Shown here piece after piece: positions 1 to 7,135 of a DNA stretch of 64,000 nucleotides. Under the pieces are notes generated by a model that saw nothing but the letters and a program-made list of their open reading frames with translations, was not told where the DNA came from and searched no databases. How positions within the stretch are numbered: position 1 is the first letter of the stretch; the number at the start of each line of letters is the position of its first letter. Both the position numbers and the translations under genes were made by a program. The stretch comes from Sporosarcina sp. ACRSL (lineage in GTDB: Bacteria; Bacillota; Bacilli; Bacillales_A; Planococcaceae), in NCBI RefSeq assembly GCF_022346605.1, contig NZ_JAKRNT010000006.1, positions 124,001 through 188,000 on the forward strand, written 5' to 3'.

Positions 1-333
1 CTGTTGCTTACGATGGAATTTGTACTGGCTATCTACAAAACGTCTTCTCCGAAATGGACGGCTGGGCTAGCGTACAGCAACTTAATACTTAACATCGCTT
101 GGACAATCCTTGTCATTGTTTTACTTCTTAATCCGTCACTCATTTTGCCTCACGTAGCCGATGTCCTTGCAGAAGTGTTCCAACGTTCTCCGGATGATAT
201 TATTACACAAGTGTATTTTATTGTCATGGGGCTTGGTCTCGCGTCAATTGTCACGACAATCATCGACGGAATTACTGGCTTACGAAAACTGAAGAATGAC
301 AAAGACACTGTGAGTGAAACATCACAGGAGTGA
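1..333 (+). CDS. C-terminal part of a membrane protein (truncated by window edge)
   Basis: The reading frame is open from base 1 and stops at 331-333, so the gene begins outside the window. About 110 residues are visible. They hold two hydrophobic segments, one near residues 25-50 and one near 73-93, followed by a short charged tail. This looks like the membrane-anchoring end of a larger protein. Bacillales have many proteins with a small cytoplasmic sensory domain followed by such helices, but I cannot name the family. An internal TTG at 4 and ATG at 13 exist but no ribosome binding site is visible for them. Confidence 0.6.
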   Translation: MLLTMEFVLAIYKTSSPKWTAGLAYSNLILNIAWTILVIVLLLNPSLILPHVADVLAEVFQRSPDDIITQVYFIVMGLGLASIVTTIIDGITGLRKLKNDKDTVSETSQE

Positions 334-503
334 AATAATCTACTGCGGAGTAAACGGGCCTTCATTCGAATCGAATGGGCCTTTTCAGCATAGAGCAATG
401 AAAACAATGCTAGCTGCGGCACTTTCCTTTGACGATGAGTTTACTAGAATCAATTCCGGGAAAACAAAGACTGGAAGCACATTAGGATTCGGAGGTGATC
501 TAC

Positions 504-737
504 ATGGCAAAGATAGCCGTTGAAAACCCTTTTGACGATGTGAAAATGGCATTGGAGGAACAAGGGCATGAAGTAAAGATGTTTGAAAACGATGAGAATC
601 TGAATGGCTATGATATGGGCGTCGTACGTGCAATCAGCGATGTGAATGTCGATCAATTCGATTTTCCTGTCGTTGGTATTCACGGTATGTCCGTTCAAGA
701 TGTCGTAAATGAAGTTGAAAAGCGCTTACAACGTTAA
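504..737 (+). CDS. ykuS: YkuS family (UPF0180) small protein
   Basis: This 77-residue soluble protein matches the YkuS/UPF0180 family by its opening MAKIAVE and its pattern of an early alpha/beta unit followed by a central conserved segment and a C-terminal helix. The biochemical role of the family is unknown. The start is fixed by a near-perfect ribosome binding site GGAGGTGATC at 491-500, eight bases before the ATG at 504; an upstream in-frame GTG at 495 lies inside that site and is rejected. The gene stands alone and ends in a strong hairpin shared with the convergent gene at 787. Confidence 0.85.
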   Translation: MAKIAVENPFDDVKMALEEQGHEVKMFENDENLNGYDMGVVRAISDVNVDQFDFPVVGIHGMSVQDVVNEVEKRLQR

Positions 738-741
738 AAAG

Positions 742-785
742 AGCCCGGAATCCTATGTGGATTCCGGGCTTCTATCCATTTTTAA
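742..785. terminator. Bidirectional Rho-independent terminator
   Basis: A perfect 12 bp inverted repeat (AGCCCGGAATCC at 742-753 and its complement at 759-770, five-base loop) is flanked by A-rich and T-rich sequence. It lies between ykuS and the convergent DUF4870 gene and can serve both. Confidence 0.9.
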
Positions 786-786
786 A

Positions 787-1092
787 TCAGAACCATCTGC
801 CGACAATTGGGTAATTGTAAAATTCGCCTTGCAATGATTTCACAATGCCCATAATTGGAACGATGATTGTCATCAGTCCGAAAACGATGATCATCGGAAT
901 GCCGATCAAGAAAATGATTAAGATTGCCGAGATAAAAATCAGTGCGCCCATCACTAATTGGAACAATAACGCCTGGATGGACAATCTCTTCACCTCTGCA
1001 TCATCCACGACTAAATAAATGATGAACGGAACAAGAAACGGTGCAAAAAATGCACTCGCGTGAACAAGTACTTTTAAACCGGTATTTTCCAT
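787..1092 (-). CDS. DUF4870 family membrane protein
   Basis: This 101-residue protein has three hydrophobic segments (about residues 5-27, 35-60 and 62-86). The spacing and the short charged loop with VDDAEVKR are typical of DUF4870 (Tic20-like) proteins, which are small integral membrane proteins without an agreed function. The ATG at 1092 follows a GGGAGGT ribosome binding site. The gene is minus strand, downstream of the NagZ-like gene with a 70 bp gap, and shares a terminator with ykuS. Confidence 0.8.
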   Translation of the reverse strand: MENTGLKVLVHASAFFAPFLVPFIIYLVVDDAEVKRLSIQALLFQLVMGALIFISAILIIFLIGIPMIIVFGLMTIIVPIMGIVKSLQGEFYNYPIVGRWF

Positions 1093-1163
1093 ATCGTGTA
1101 CCTCCCTTACTTCAATTCTATTGTACTATCTTTTACGGTCATCTACGAAAGAAGTTTCATGTT

Positions 1164-2414
1164 TCATCCAAGTAATTCAATAAATTTCCGATTAATGCTA
1201 TCCAAATCAATTTCTTCAATCAACTCATCATTCAGCCTATAGCGTTCCTTCAGCTTCAAAATCCTCTTGACACTCTCATCAATCCGTTCCTCAGAAATGA
1301 TTCCTGCTTGTACAGCATCTAGCAACGCATTAATTGTTCCGACCTGATTTTCATAATCCCCAGCGATCAACAATAGATCGCTGCCCGCGATAAACGACTG
1401 CACCGCAGCATTAGGCACCGTATATTCATTGACAATCGCACCCATTGTCATATCATCTGTAATGACGACACCCTCAAAACCCATTTCCTCGCGCAACAGA
1501 TCTGTAATGATCTTTTTCGATAATGAAGAGGGATATGCATCATCAAGCTTGGGGAACATAATATGTCCCACCATAATTACATCAGCCTGTTCGTCAATTG
1601 CCCGTTGGAAAGGAATTAACTCGGTTTCATGCAGCTCCTCAATCGTCTTTTCAATGACTGGCAACGACAAATGGGAATCTACATGCGTGTCCCCGTGTCC
1701 AGGAAAATGTTTAACGACTGAAATGATGCCATGATCTGTCATTCCTTTCATGACAGCAATGCCCAAATCAGCGACAACCTCGGGATTAGACGAAAAAGCA
1801 CGGTCTCCGATAACAGGATTTTTTGGATTGCTATGGACATCCAAAACGGGCGCATAGTTCATGTTATATCCGAAGGCGTGCAACAGATCCGCAAGATACT
1901 CACCTGTTTTATAAGCAAATGTTTCATCACCCGCTAGTCCGACATATTCTGCTGCAGGTAGTTTTTTCATGCTGGAAGGCAGGCGGGAAACCCGGCCCCC
2001 TTCTTCATCAACTGACATGAACAATGGAATCTCATAATCTGCATTCGCTTTCTTGCTTTCATTCAATAATTTCAACATTCCTGCTGGATAAGATATATTT
2101 TTCCCTAATAAAATGATTCCACCAATGTGATATTGACGAATGAGGCGGTCCAGCTCGTCACCATACGTCTTCCCTTCGAACCCGACGACGAGCAATTGGC
2201 CGATCTTTTCTTCTAAAGTCATATTTTCCAACAATTCATCAACACGGGAGAAAGTGATTTCTGGGGTCTCTGTCACATGTGTCCTTTTGCTAAAGGGAGG
2301 AGGTTCATTTCCAGTTTCATGTGTAACTGAATTGCAGCCAACCAATAGAAGAAGGGGGCAAATCACGTACCATACGATACGGTGTAGAGCCCGTCTATTT
2401 CGAACTAACTCCAA
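1164..2414 (-). CDS. nagZ: Glycoside hydrolase family 3 lipoprotein, NagZ-like beta-N-acetylhexosaminidase
   Basis: A GH3 enzyme of 416 residues that would release N-acetylglucosamine from cell-wall muropeptides outside the membrane. A lipoprotein signal ends in LLVGC with Cys27. The catalytic barrel shows VDEEGGR (135-141), the loop KHFPGHGDTHVDSH (225-238) carrying the Asp-His general acid pair of NagZ enzymes (Asp232, His234), and VITDDM (307-312) with the nucleophilic Asp. B. subtilis NagZ has an additional C-terminal domain of some 200 residues; this protein stops after the barrel. The start is TTG and overlaps the upstream DUF1992 gene by 10 bp, so translation is probably coupled. The exact start is the weakest part of this call. 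Confidence 0.85.
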   Translation of the reverse strand: MELVRNRRALHRIVWYVICPLLLLVGCNSVTHETGNEPPPFSKRTHVTETPEITFSRVDELLENMTLEEKIGQLLVVGFEGKTYGDELDRLIRQYHIGGIILLGKNISYPAGMLKLLNESKKANADYEIPLFMSVDEEGGRVSRLPSSMKKLPAAEYVGLAGDETFAYKTGEYLADLLHAFGYNMNYAPVLDVHSNPKNPVIGDRAFSSNPEVVADLGIAVMKGMTDHGIISVVKHFPGHGDTHVDSHLSLPVIEKTIEELHETELIPFQRAIDEQADVIMVGHIMFPKLDDAYPSSLSKKIITDLLREEMGFEGVVITDDMTMGAIVNEYTVPNAAVQSFIAGSDLLLIAGDYENQVGTINALLDAVQAGIISEERIDESVKRILKLKERYRLNDELIEEIDLDSINRKFIELLG

Positions 2415-2797
2415 ATCCCTTTAGCCTTCTCGATGGAGTCAAGTGAAATACGGCCTTTCAACATCGGAGGGGGACAATGCCTATTATGCTCGGCGATTTT
2501 CTCGTTCACTTCATCAACTCGTTTTTGCAATTCGCTTTGTTCGACGCTTGACATAAGCGAATCAATGTCATGAATCATTCCGCTAATTTCATGCTGCAAT
2601 TTCAGCCAATGCGGTTTATAGCCAGCATCTTTTGCAATGCGCTGAAAATGCTGGAAGGTGTCACCTGAAAAATAATCTTTGGGCAATGGTTTTCCGAAGC
2701 CCTTCAAATTCTCCATGCTGCCGCCTTCTTTTTCACGATCTTTTAACATATCGCCGATTAAATCGTTGTATGGAGGTCTTGTATTATCGGACATCAT
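2405..2797 (-). CDS. DUF1992 (DnaJ homologue subfamily C 28-type conserved domain) protein
   Basis: A 130-residue soluble protein whose central GFGKPLP segment and helical C-terminal half fit the DUF1992 family. The family shares a region with eukaryotic DNAJC28 but here lacks any J domain; its role is unknown. The gene overlaps the upstream coiled-coil membrane gene by four bases (ATGA) and the downstream NagZ-like gene by ten, so three genes are likely one transcript. The first codon pair is ATG-ATG and either could be used. Confidence 0.8.
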   Translation of the reverse strand: MMSDNTRPPYNDLIGDMLKDREKEGGSMENLKGFGKPLPKDYFSGDTFQHFQRIAKDAGYKPHWLKLQHEISGMIHDIDSLMSSVEQSELQKRVDEVNEKIAEHNRHCPPPMLKGRISLDSIEKAKGIWS

Positions 2798-3045
2798 CTT
2801 CCCACCCTTTCATCAATCTTCAGCAGATCATTCTTTCCCGACGAATAGTCTAGTTTCATTTGTTCCAATTCCAACTTCATCTTTTCAGTCTCAATGATGA
2901 AGTTCTGCTGTTTCAGCTTTTCCAATTCAATTTCTTCCCGTACCATATCCGCTTTGAATTTCATCGTCTTGCGTTTGTAATCAGTAATGATTGCCGTAAT
3001 TGGCACACACATGACGATTGCGACGATCCCCATTACATATAACAT
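2794..3045 (-). CDS. Small membrane-anchored coiled-coil protein, unknown function
   Basis: An 83-residue protein with one N-terminal membrane helix (about residues 3-22), then a basic patch (DYKRKTMKFK) and a long charged helix of about 45 residues with heptad-like Leu/Ile spacing. It is probably anchored in the membrane with its coiled coil in the cytoplasm. I do not recognise a named family. It is followed by DUF1992 with an ATGA overlap and preceded by a still smaller membrane protein seven bases upstream, which suggests one operon. Confidence 0.7.
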   Translation of the reverse strand: MLYVMGIVAIVMCVPITAIITDYKRKTMKFKADMVREEIELEKLKQQNFIIETEKMKLELEQMKLDYSSGKNDLLKIDERVGR

Positions 3046-3051
3046 TTGCTC

Positions 3052-3228
3052 TCACTTATCCTTTCTTTTTTTGCCCGTTGTATTGAAAACTAAGAACATG
3101 GCAATTCCGAGTCCTATTCCAACTCCCCAATTATCCAATGCCATCCCGATTCCAATTCCGAACATCATCCCAACGACTATGCTAAACCAGGTACCGCTGA
3201 ATGCGTCTTTCCTGTTCTTATTCATCAT
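3052..3228 (-). CDS. 58-residue small membrane protein
   Basis: A short ORF starting MMNKNRKDAFSG and ending TTGKKRKDK. The middle is glycine-rich and hydrophobic (repeated GIGIGMAL-like pattern), giving two tightly packed membrane helices with a basic tail. A GGAAGGCGG ribosome binding site sits four to seven bases ahead of the ATG pair at 3223-3228. It lies directly upstream of the 2794-3045 membrane gene in the same orientation, so it is likely the first gene of the 3228-787 minus-strand run. No function can be assigned. Confidence 0.65.
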   Translation of the reverse strand: MMNKNRKDAFSGTWFSIVVGMMFGIGIGMALDNWGVGIGLGIAMFLVFNTTGKKRKDK

Positions 3229-3290
3229 CAGACCGCCTTCCTTTTCCTACTATTACGGTAGAACGGTCGAAAGGTTTCGTCTATTTCAAC

Positions 3291-3770
3291 TTAGTTTGCT
3301 GTAAATGTCGCCGGCATGACAACTCCAACGACTTCTCCAGTTGCACAAAGGACATCATCCGCATACACTTCTACATTCACTTTCCATTTCTTCGGGTGGA
3401 TTTCTTCAATCGTTCCGACCGCCTTCAACAGTTTTCCTTGTGGTGTCGGCTTCAAATAATTCACGTTCAACGAAGCGGTGACGAAACGCGGAACGTCGGC
3501 ATCATCTCCTGGCTCATGACCATTTTTCCGATACAGAGCAAGTGCACATGATCCTGTTCCATGGCAATCAATAAACGAAGCAATCAACCCACCATATACA
3601 AATCCTGGAATCGCCATATGCTTTTCCGATGGTTTATAATATGTAACCGTTTTTTCTCCATCCCAGCCTGTCCTGAAATGATACCCTTCCTCATTCAGTC
3701 GACCACATCCGAAACACCAAGCGAAATCATCAGCATAGAAGTCCTGTATCGCATTTTCAATTTCCACCAT
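3291..3770 (-). CDS. PaaI-type hotdog-fold thioesterase
   Basis: A 159-residue protein of the hotdog thioesterase superfamily, which hydrolyses acyl-CoA or related thioesters in the cytoplasm. The helix-start motif is YGGLIASFIDCHGTG (about residues 59-73), where the Asp corresponds to the usual catalytic acid of PaaI-like enzymes. An unusual CFGCG near residues 19-23 could bind metal or form a disulphide. The substrate cannot be read from sequence. It stands alone on the minus strand. Confidence 0.8.
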   Translation of the reverse strand: MVEIENAIQDFYADDFAWCFGCGRLNEEGYHFRTGWDGEKTVTYYKPSEKHMAIPGFVYGGLIASFIDCHGTGSCALALYRKNGHEPGDDADVPRFVTASLNVNYLKPTPQGKLLKAVGTIEEIHPKKWKVNVEVYADDVLCATGEVVGVVMPATFTAN

Positions 3771-3959
3771 TCCACACCCCTGTATTTTCTTTATAGTTTG
3801 AATACTATTGTAACATTAATCTTCCATCTCTCTTTGAGGAATTTTTCATTTTTCTCGCATTGCCATTAATTAATCTTCCTCAGGAAACATAGCATGAGTA
3901 CTATTCCACATAAACAAACGCTGCGTATACTATAGAAACGAATAAAGGAGGAATTGAAC

Positions 3960-4403
3960 ATGAAAATACGAGCCGTCCTGCTCCTTGCACTCATTATCGG
4001 AGGATTTTACGTAATGCTTGAGACAATTAACGACTTCAATGAAAAAAGCTTCAATGAATTTTTAGAAACGATGAATGCCGATTTCAATTCTCTCACTTTC
4101 AATACACCACCCATGAACGGAACGCCAGCTGCAACATGGAATGTAAACGATGATCAACGAGTAGAAGAACTGCTTCAATTTCTGCAAAACTACCATGTAA
4201 AGAAATTGAAGCCTGAAGAAGTCGACCCGGATGACAATATAGACGAATTCACGATTCGCTTGACAGATCCGAACGGCAATAGCATGACAATTATTGTTGC
4301 GGAAAATCTTATCATCCAAAACGAGCTCCTCTATTATGAAATCGTCGATGGGCCACTCGATGTCGACTGGATGGTCCGCTTTTTCGTCAGTACTAAATTT
4401 TAA
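3960..4403 (+). CDS. Exported or membrane-anchored hypothetical protein
   Basis: A 147-residue protein with an N-terminal hydrophobic segment (about residues 5-21) that works as signal or anchor, followed by an acidic extracytoplasmic region. No known domain is recognised. The ATG at 3960 is chosen because AAAGGAGG at 3944-3951 is eight bases upstream; an in-frame TTG at 3954 is too close to it. The gene ends just before a 20 bp periodic array and faces the Nudix operon. Confidence 0.7.
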   Translation: MKIRAVLLLALIIGGFYVMLETINDFNEKSFNEFLETMNADFNSLTFNTPPMNGTPAATWNVNDDQRVEELLQFLQNYHVKKLKPEEVDPDDNIDEFTIRLTDPNGNSMTIIVAENLIIQNELLYYEIVDGPLDVDWMVRFFVSTKF

Positions 4404-4416
4404 CGCTTTCAAATAC

Positions 4417-4543
4417 GCATAAATCTATTGAATTAAGCATAACTACGATAACTAGAGCATAACTGCGATAACTCGCGCATAACTGGAATTACTCACGCAT
4501 AAACCGTTCCAGAAACGCAATAATCGTCATAATTGCGCATAAC
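4417..4543. repeat. Array of imperfect 20 bp units (GCATAACT family)
   Basis: GCATAA-like starts recur at 4417, 4437, 4457, 4477, 4497, 4517 (GCAATA) and 4537, an exact 20 bp step. The best units read GCATAACT followed by ACGATAACT or GCGATAACT. Units have diverged, most at 4497-4536. The array fills the space between two convergent genes and its last unit runs into the 3' end of the Nudix gene at 4544. There are no spacers, so it is not CRISPR. Confidence 0.8.
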
Positions 4544-4996
4544 TCACTTCATTTGCGATGCATATTGGTGAATCATCGATCGTATGAGTGGGTTCAAGTT
4601 TTCTGGCAGCTGTTGCAATTGGAAGAACCCGACCTCGGATGTTTCAACCCCATCTGCTTTCAGGTCTCCGCCACGAATATCATCCGTTGCATAAACGATT
4701 GTCACCGAATAATATTCGTGGCCATTGTTCAAAACGGTATGTGTTTGTGCGCCGGAGACAACAGTGACAAGTGCGAGCTTTCCGATTTCTATCCCTGTCT
4801 CCTCAAACACTTCCCTTCTGCCAGCTTCTTCGGCAGATTCCCCTAGCTCCATGAAACCGCCTGGAATTCCCCAACGTCCATCCACTTTCTTTTGCAGCAG
4901 TATCTCATTTTTCTCATTGAAAACGCCTACCCCTACACCTGTCAGTAACAATGGACGGTTTCCTACTACTTCTCTAAGCTCCTCGATATATCCCAT
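4544..4996 (-). CDS. Nudix hydrolase (third of three in this operon)
   Basis: A 150-residue Nudix hydrolase. These enzymes cleave nucleoside diphosphates linked to another group, using Mg2+ or Mn2+. The Nudix box runs from GGFMELGESAEEAG through RREVFEETGI with its REVFEE metal-binding core. The start chosen is ATG 4996 (MGYIEELREVV) behind AAAAGGGG; a longer reading frame to 5083 would enter the upstream methyltransferase gene. It lies 25 bp downstream of that gene. The substrate is unknown; the protein is close in layout to ADP-ribose pyrophosphatase-like or general Bacillus Nudix enzymes. Confidence 0.85.
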   Translation of the reverse strand: MGYIEELREVVGNRPLLLTGVGVGVFNEKNEILLQKKVDGRWGIPGGFMELGESAEEAGRREVFEETGIEIGKLALVTVVSGAQTHTVLNNGHEYYSVTIVYATDDIRGGDLKADGVETSEVGFFQLQQLPENLNPLIRSMIHQYASQMK

Positions 4997-5021
4997 GACC
5001 CAATCCCCTTTTCTACTCTGT

Positions 5022-5816
5022 TTATAATGAAGCGCAAATTGTAAATGTCCCTGGAAGCCTTTCAGCAATTCCTTCCGGTGCATCTGTTGGAAAAGCCCAA
5101 TGGACTCCTTTATCTTCTTTCATTTTCCTTATCTTGAAATCAGAATTGACAAGGGCATTGACCACATCGGCAAGCATCCATTGCCTAATTACGTTTTTCT
5201 CTAAATTTTGTTGAATTTGGATTGGCAATAGACTTGAATACGCCACGTCAACTTCCGAATACTCTTCTTTAAAATAGTCACCATCCAGAACGGCTACACC
5301 GTCTACAATCCGAAGAGTCTTTGAAACAATTGGATGATAGTCTCTTACTATAAAAATTCCGTTCTCTTTTAAGAGACGAGATACCAAGTGAAATAAAGGG
5401 TGCAGATCTATGAAATAATGGAGTACTCCCATTTCAAGGATGACAATGTCGAATGGTGAAATGTCATCAACTTGTAGTTCAAGCACATCTTTAACAATAT
5501 ACGTAATGGAAACACCTGCGGCATCCGCCAATTCCATAGCATATCTTTTATTTTCGGATGAAATATCCACCACTGTGACATCCGCTCCAAGAAGCGCAAA
5601 ACAAACAGCTTTATTTCCTTTTGAGCCGAGTAAATTAAGAACCCTTTTTCCTTTTACCTCTCCGATTTCATCCAAGTAATAGCTGACTTTTTTCAATGGA
5701 TCCGCTTTTAATTGTTCCGCGTACTCTTGAGGTGAACCATGTCGTAACACCCATGCTTGATATGCATTTTGATTCCACCCTATCTTATTTCTCTCACTCA
5801 TTTGCTGTTGGTTCAT
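5022..5816 (-). CDS. Class I SAM-dependent methyltransferase
   Basis: A 264-residue Rossmann-fold methyltransferase. Motif I is altered: where most have a GxGxG loop this one has NLLGSKGNKAV (about residues 60-70), followed by the acidic VVDIS (82-86) that would bind the ribose of SAM. A second acidic segment VILEMGVLHYF follows. The C-terminal part is typical of small-molecule methyltransferases. It lies between two Nudix genes, overlapping the upstream one by 23 bp, with a GGAG site before ATG 5816. The substrate is unknown. Confidence 0.8.
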   Translation of the reverse strand: MNQQQMSERNKIGWNQNAYQAWVLRHGSPQEYAEQLKADPLKKVSYYLDEIGEVKGKRVLNLLGSKGNKAVCFALLGADVTVVDISSENKRYAMELADAAGVSITYIVKDVLELQVDDISPFDIVILEMGVLHYFIDLHPLFHLVSRLLKENGIFIVRDYHPIVSKTLRIVDGVAVLDGDYFKEEYSEVDVAYSSLLPIQIQQNLEKNVIRQWMLADVVNALVNSDFKIRKMKEDKGVHWAFPTDAPEGIAERLPGTFTICASL

Positions 5817-6267
5817 GGGCTTCTCCTTTCAAGCTTTTAACTAATCCATCAGGGTATAAAACTTTTTCCCCTGTTATAAAGTCTTTTCGATCAACCCACT
5901 TCGCAAATGACAATTGTCCACCTTCTTGAATTTCGAACCACTCACGGAAGTAATTTTCCTTATTTACAAAGGCGACCTTATACACTTGAATGATCTCATG
6001 TCCCGTTTGCCCTTTAATATGAAAGATATTTTCAATACACCCTACATATTTTTCAATTTCTACTGATGCTCGTATTTCTTCGTTAAATTCTCGGATGAGC
6101 GCCTCATTCGATTTCTCTCCAAATTCGATTGATCCGCCTATCAGCCGGTAATACGTTCCGTTCCCTTTAGAATGCTCACCTGTAAATTCTTCGACTAATA
6201 ACTTGCTCCCGGATTGTAAAATACCGCATACTTTTGCTCTCGGAAGTGCCCTCTCCCCATTATTCAC
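5794..6267 (-). CDS. Nudix hydrolase (second of three)
   Basis: A 157-residue Nudix protein. The box is GGSIEFGEKSNEA then LIREFNEEIRA; the REFNEE metal-binding core is intact, but the glycine after the two glutamates is replaced (EEIRA), a common variant. It starts with GTG at 6267, overlapping the stop of the preceding Nudix gene by four bases, and runs 23 bp into the methyltransferase gene, so the three are translationally coupled. A C-terminal acidic/aromatic stretch may take part in substrate choice. Function beyond hydrolase is unknown. Confidence 0.82.
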   Translation of the reverse strand: MNNGERALPRAKVCGILQSGSKLLVEEFTGEHSKGNGTYYRLIGGSIEFGEKSNEALIREFNEEIRASVEIEKYVGCIENIFHIKGQTGHEIIQVYKVAFVNKENYFREWFEIQEGGQLSFAKWVDRKDFITGEKVLYPDGLVKSLKGEAHEPTANE

Positions 6268-6680
6268 GCCTGCACGCCTTGGTAATGATACGGGATCGAT
6301 GTTTCGATCAATTTCCTCACACCGCCATCATAATAAGGAAGCTCTCGATCCGCTTCGTCCAACTCCTTCCATTGGACATCCAAAATTCCGTCCCTGTCCT
6401 GGATTTCCACTTCTCCATCAATTACTTCCGCCAAAAACGTAAAAAACAGCACGTGATTATTTTCCTTTTGCCGAAATGCTTCGTTCACCGCAAGCAAACT
6501 ACCGATTTTAACAGTCAGGCCGGTTTCCTCCCAAACTTCACGCTGCGCTGCCTGTTCCAACGTCTCTCCTTTTTCCACTCCCCCACCTGGCAACGTCCAA
6601 TTATTATATTTCTTATTCTTCACCATAAGAACTTTTCCCTTTTTTAGGATTGCTGCGTATACAACATCGACACGATTCAT
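6264..6680 (-). CDS. Nudix hydrolase (first of three)
   Basis: A 138-residue MutT-like Nudix hydrolase. The box GGGVEKGETLEQAAQ followed by REVWEETGL is canonical. ATG 6680 follows a GGGGGT site. It is the first gene of the four-gene minus-strand group. The protein is the closest of the three to generic MutT/dNTPase-like enzymes, but sequence alone does not tell whether it cleans oxidised nucleotides or another substrate. Confidence 0.85.
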   Translation of the reverse strand: MNRVDVVYAAILKKGKVLMVKNKKYNNWTLPGGGVEKGETLEQAAQREVWEETGLTVKIGSLLAVNEAFRQKENNHVLFFTFLAEVIDGEVEIQDRDGILDVQWKELDEADRELPYYDGGVRKLIETSIPYHYQGVQA

Positions 6681-6742
6681 TTATTGAGTACCCCCATTTC
6701 ATATATACTTAGAATCATAGCTTAAGACGGGAGGGATGGACA

Positions 6743-7042
6743 ATGGAATTCAGAAATATCGATGAACAAATCATCCAACAATACAAGGAGGATGAAACGC
6801 TGATGGTTCGCCTATTTGTACAATGGTGCTCAAATCACCGGCTGGATCCTCATGCACTTTATAAAAAAGCATATCCTGAACAATTAGCAAACGCTGTTTT
6901 GCAGGAAGTTATCGATAATGATGAAGGCATAGACGATCTTCATATCGATCACGAAACAATGCTCGACGTCCTTCAGCTTTTTGGCAATGAAGACCTCGCT
7001 TTTGTTATTGCAGATGAAATAGAAAAGATGCCTAAAAAATAA
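6743..7042 (+). CDS. Conserved acidic hypothetical protein
   Basis: A 99-residue, mostly helical, acidic cytoplasmic protein with no signal or membrane segment. I do not recognise the family. The ATG at 6743 follows GGGAGGGA. It is divergent from the Nudix operon (62 bp between starts) and precedes pepF on the same strand by about 90 bp, with a likely separate promoter TATACT region near 7089. Confidence 0.65.
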   Translation: MEFRNIDEQIIQQYKEDETLMVRLFVQWCSNHRLDPHALYKKAYPEQLANAVLQEVIDNDEGIDDLHIDHETMLDVLQLFGNEDLAFVIADEIEKMPKK

Positions 7043-7135
7043 GATTGCAAAAATGCCTATTCATTTTTACTTTTCTATAAGTTTGCTATATACTATAATT
7101 TAGTTCGATATCCGTAATAAAAGGGAGAGATGAGA

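Noticed and set aside
5001..5083. N-terminal extension of the Nudix gene to 5083
   Set aside because: It overlaps the methyltransferase gene and lacks a site; ATG 4996 has one.
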